From: Ideonella_A sakaiensis_A
GTDB taxonomy: Bacteria; Pseudomonadota; Gammaproteobacteria; Burkholderiales; Burkholderiaceae_C
Direction of reading: 5' to 3'
Assembly: GCF_048320135.1 (NCBI RefSeq)
Contig: NZ_CP182947.1
Location: 4,774,001-4,838,000 of the forward strand
Length of the DNA: 64,000 nt
The notes under the pieces are model-generated. The model was given only the letters and a program-made list of their open reading frames with translations, did no database searches and had not been told where the DNA came from. Positions within the stretch are counted from its first letter, which is position 1, and each line of letters begins with the position of its first letter. Positions 61,493 to 64,000 of the stretch are shown here, in pieces. Both the position numbers and the translations under genes were made by a program.

Positions 61493-62557
61493 CAACGCAA
61501 GGTTGCCGGTCGTCAACCCCTTCGCCACCTCCCGCAACGCCTCCCACGACCCGTCGCGCGGCTGCAGCACCGTCGCATCCCGGTACCCCGCAAAATTGCG
61601 CTCGATCGAGCGCAGGTAGATCGGGTCGTAATGCAGCAGCAGCAGTTCACGGACCACGTCCTCGACCGCACCGGAGCGGGCCGCAGCCTGCCAGCGGTCG
61701 ATCACGTCGCTGCCGCGCAGTTCGCGCAACGCATCGAGCCGTTCGCAAAACGCCTCGATGTCGGCAACGAAGAAGTCGTAATCGGCCATCAGCAGCGCGA
61801 CCCTTGCGTCAACCGACAGATCGATCCGCCAGCACGGTGACTGCCTGATAGCATCGATCAGCGCATCGGGCACGCGCAACGCGCCGACCTTCTTGCTTTC
61901 GCTCTCGACCCAAACCGGCCGGCCCGGATCGAAGCGGCGCAGCTGGTCCCAGACCCGTGTGTCGAAGGCTTTCTGGCTCGGTTGCACCACGCCTGGCACC
62001 AATCCCAGCACCGAACCGCGATGCTCTGCAATGGCCTCCAGGTCGAGCACCTGTTCGCCAGCCCCCTGCAGGACCTGCAGCAGCCGGCTCTTCCCCGAGC
62101 CGGTCGTGCCACACAGCACCTGGTAGCGCAGCGTCGGCGCCAACTCGTCGAGCGAGGTGACGAGCGCGCGGCGCAGGCCCTGGTAGCCGCCTTCGACCAG
62201 ATCGACCTTGAAGCCGATCTGGTCGAGCACCAGCGCCAGCGATCCGCTGCGCTTGCCGCCGCGCCAGCAATAGACGAGTGGCCGCCAGTCGCGGCCGGCA
62301 TCGCCGAGTTCGCGTTCAATGTGGTCGGCGATATTGCGCGCCGACAACGCCGCCCCGCGCTTGCGCGCGGCAAACGGCGACACCTGCTTGTATTCGGTGC
62401 CGACGATGTGCCGCTGTTCGTCGTTCAGGGTCGGCCAGTTGACTGCGCCGGGCAGCCGATCGAGTGCAAATTCGCTCTCCGAGCGTGCATCGATGATGCG
62501 GTCGTAGCCGTCGAGGCTGCGCAGCGCATGTTCGGGTGACACGGAGTTGACCGACAC
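61487..62557 (-). CDS. selU: tRNA 2-selenouridine synthase (MnmH/SelU)
   Basis: This 356-residue enzyme replaces sulfur by selenium (through a geranylated intermediate) at wobble 2-thiouridine of Lys, Glu and Gln tRNAs. The N-terminal rhodanese domain (about 10-130) has the catalytic Cys97 in VYCWRGGKRSG, the same position as in E. coli. A P-loop GTTGSGKS (150-157) begins the C-terminal domain. Its activity implies that selD is present elsewhere. It lies 10 bp after glnD on the same strand. Its stop codon lies inside a REP sequence. Confidence 0.95.
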   Translation of the reverse strand: MSVNSVSPEHALRSLDGYDRIIDARSESEFALDRLPGAVNWPTLNDEQRHIVGTEYKQVSPFAARKRGAALSARNIADHIERELGDAGRDWRPLVYCWRGGKRSGSLALVLDQIGFKVDLVEGGYQGLRRALVTSLDELAPTLRYQVLCGTTGSGKSRLLQVLQGAGEQVLDLEAIAEHRGSVLGLVPGVVQPSQKAFDTRVWDQLRRFDPGRPVWVESESKKVGALRVPDALIDAIRQSPCWRIDLSVDARVALLMADYDFFVADIEAFCERLDALRELRGSDVIDRWQAAARSGAVEDVVRELLLLHYDPIYLRSIERNFAGYRDATVLQPRDGSWEALREVAKGLTTGNLALP

Positions 62558-62566
62558 CGCTTGCCT

Positions 62567-64000
62567 CTAGCGCCCGCTGATCACGTCGAGCAGTTCCGAT
62601 TCGATCTCGAGTTGCGAGCGGTTGCGTTGCAGTGCATCGCCGTCGATCAGGAAGGTGTCCTCGACGCGCTCGCCGAGCGTCGTGATCTTCGCCAGGTGCA
62701 GGTTGATCTTGTGTTTTGCGAGCACGCGTGCGATCGAATACAGCAGCCCGGAGCGGTCGCTGGTCGACACCGTCAGCAGCCAGCGCTGTGCGCGCTCGTC
62801 GGGCCGCAGCGTGACCCGCGGCGTGATCGGGAAGGACTTGACGCGCCGCGAGACGCGGCCCTGGCTCGGCGCCGGCAGCGGGCCGGCGGCCTTGATCGCC
62901 GCGGCGAGCTGCGTCTCGACGAGCAGGATCAGGTCGCGGTAGTGCTGATAGCGCTCGGCGAGCAGCGGGCTCGTCACCTGGAAGGTGTCGATCGCATAGC
63001 CGTCGCGGCTGGTGTGCACCTTGGCATCGAGAATGTCGAAACTGCCGGTATCGAAATAGCCGCAGATCCGCGCGAACAGGTCGGTGAAATGCGGCGGCGC
63101 GTAAACCATCACCTGCAGCCCTTCGCCGACCGACGACAGCCGGGCAACGACGATCGGCTCGGTCGCAGCAAGGCGGCCCTCCAGGCTGCGTGCATGCCAG
63201 GCAATGTCGCTGGCTTCATGGCGCGAGAAATAACGCGTATCGAGCTTGGCCCACAGCGGCTGTTCGATGCCGTCGGGCAGGCTCAGCAGGTTCAGCAGCC
63301 GCCGCGCCTCCTGTTTGCGTGCGCTGGCCTGCGCATCCTGGTTCGGCAACGCGCCGCCGAGCGCGCGCAGCGCCAGGTGGTACAGGTCCTCGAGCAGCTT
63401 GCCTTTCCACGCATTCCAGACCTTCGGGCTGGTGCCGCGGATATCGGCAACCGTCAGCAGATAAAGCGCGGTCAGATTCGCCGGGTTGCCGACGCGGTCG
63501 GCAAACCTGCGAATCACGTCCGGATCGGACAGGTCTTCCTTCTGCGCGACCCGCGACATCGTCAGGTGTTCACGGACCAGAAATTCGATGATCGCGCAGT
63601 CTTCCTTCGCGATGGCGTGGTCGCGGCAGAAGCGCCGCACCTCGACCGCGCCGAGCTCGGAATGGTCGCCGCCGCGGCCCTTCGCGACGTCGTGGAACAG
63701 TGCCGCGACGTACAGGATCCACGGCTTGTCCCAGCCGGCGGCAAGCTGCGAGCAGAACGGGTATTCGTGTGCGTGTTCGGCAATGAAGAAGCGCCGGATA
63801 TTGCGCAGCACCATCAGGATGTGCTGGTCGACCGTATAGACGTGGAACAGGTCGTGCTGCATCTGCCCGACGATGCGGCGGAACACCCACAGGTAGCGGC
63901 CGAGCACCGAGGTCTGGTTCATCAGCCGGAACGCGTGGGTCTGCCCCTCGGGTTCGAGCAGGATCTTCATGAATGTCGCCCGGTTCACCGGGTCGTGCCG
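62567..64000 (-). CDS. glnD: PII uridylyltransferase/uridylyl-removing enzyme GlnD (N-terminal part outside window)
   Basis: The frame runs off the right edge; the visible C-terminal part is 477 residues of a protein usually about 860 long. The HD domain (YVAALFHDVAKGRGGDHSEL) removes UMP from PII. LYLLTVADIRGTSPKVWNAW is a GlnD signature. Two ACT domains (around LQVMVYAPPHFTDLFARICG and RWLLTVSTSDRSGLLYSIAR) sense glutamine. The nucleotidyltransferase domain would lie beyond 64000. GlnD controls PII uridylylation and hence nitrogen metabolism. Confidence 0.96.
   Translation of the reverse strand, partial: RHDPVNRATFMKILLEPEGQTHAFRLMNQTSVLGRYLWVFRRIVGQMQHDLFHVYTVDQHILMVLRNIRRFFIAEHAHEYPFCSQLAAGWDKPWILYVAALFHDVAKGRGGDHSELGAVEVRRFCRDHAIAKEDCAIIEFLVREHLTMSRVAQKEDLSDPDVIRRFADRVGNPANLTALYLLTVADIRGTSPKVWNAWKGKLLEDLYHLALRALGGALPNQDAQASARKQEARRLLNLLSLPDGIEQPLWAKLDTRYFSRHEASDIAWHARSLEGRLAATEPIVVARLSSVGEGLQVMVYAPPHFTDLFARICGYFDTGSFDILDAKVHTSRDGYAIDTFQVTSPLLAERYQHYRDLILLVETQLAAAIKAAGPLPAPSQGRVSRRVKSFPITPRVTLRPDERAQRWLLTVSTSDRSGLLYSIARVLAKHKINLHLAKITTLGERVEDTFLIDGDALQRNRSQLEIESELLDVISGR

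Overview
This window is a stretch of bacterial chromosome, GC-rich throughout, with densely packed genes on both strands. Protein families and gene order point to a betaproteobacterium of the order Burkholderiales. The evidence is an RpoD with a long Lys/Ala-rich N-terminal extension, a periplasmic Bug-type binding protein, a phaC-phaA-phaB polyhydroxyalkanoate cluster, an H-NS homologue of the short betaproteobacterial type and a small Trp-rich membrane protein. The genus cannot be fixed from the sequence alone. Most of the window is ordinary core genome. No phage, plasmid, CRISPR array, rRNA operon or complete insertion sequence was seen.

Layout. 1-8.3 kb: the 3' part of a PA0069-type radical SAM gene, the heat-shock cluster grpE-dnaK-dnaJ (minus strand, with two sigma-32-like promoters), hslR, hemH, a HAD phosphatase and an adenylyl cyclase with an FHA domain. 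8.4-13.3 kb: rpoD and dnaG, with tandem copies of the rpoD tail downstream of rpoD. 13.3-21.7 kb: an H-NS protein, a Fur-box-preceded ferric-iron binding protein, yggX, argA, hrpA and two small stress or unknown proteins, then tRNA-Pro(UGG) and tRNA-Arg(UCU) to 22.0 kb. 22-31 kb: a two-gene AmmeMemoRadiSam pair (radical SAM enzyme plus a Memo-AMMECR1 fusion), a GST, a stress flavoprotein, an aminoglycoside-phosphotransferase-like protein with a Crp/Fnr regulator, and a FimV-like protein. 31-38 kb: the tightly overlapping operon lptF-lptG-cbiX-cysB-aminotransferase, with pepA-holC diverging from it. 38-46 kb: two orphan periplasmic binding proteins, class I fumarase and a hybrid histidine kinase, with a ~670 bp imperfect palindrome between livK and the fumarase gene. 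46-52 kb: a complete six-gene Mrp/Mnh cation antiporter operon (A and B fused). 52-57.5 kb: two membrane proteins, a MITE-like element, acs, a cytochrome c and pgeF. 57.6-64 kb: phaC-phaA-phaB, a REP pair, selU and the 3' part of glnD.

How the genes fit together. Carbon flow is visible in acs, fumarase and the phaCAB pathway (acetate to acetyl-CoA to PHB). Proteostasis is represented by grpE-dnaK-dnaJ and hslR. Replication and transcription are covered by dnaG, holC and rpoD. Envelope biogenesis appears as lptFG and the FimV-like protein. Iron, haem and sulfur handling appear as the FbpA-like protein, hemH, cbiX and cysB. Nitrogen and arginine control appear as glnD and argA.

The strongest unexplained signals are non-coding. 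They are (1) two downstream copies of the rpoD C-terminal codons, which with the authentic tail occupy three different reading frames; (2) a ~670 bp imperfect palindrome bounded by inverted REP sequences; (3) the same REP sequence as an inverted pair that supplies the stop codon of selU; and (4) a 161 bp element with 19 bp terminal inverted repeats in front of acs.
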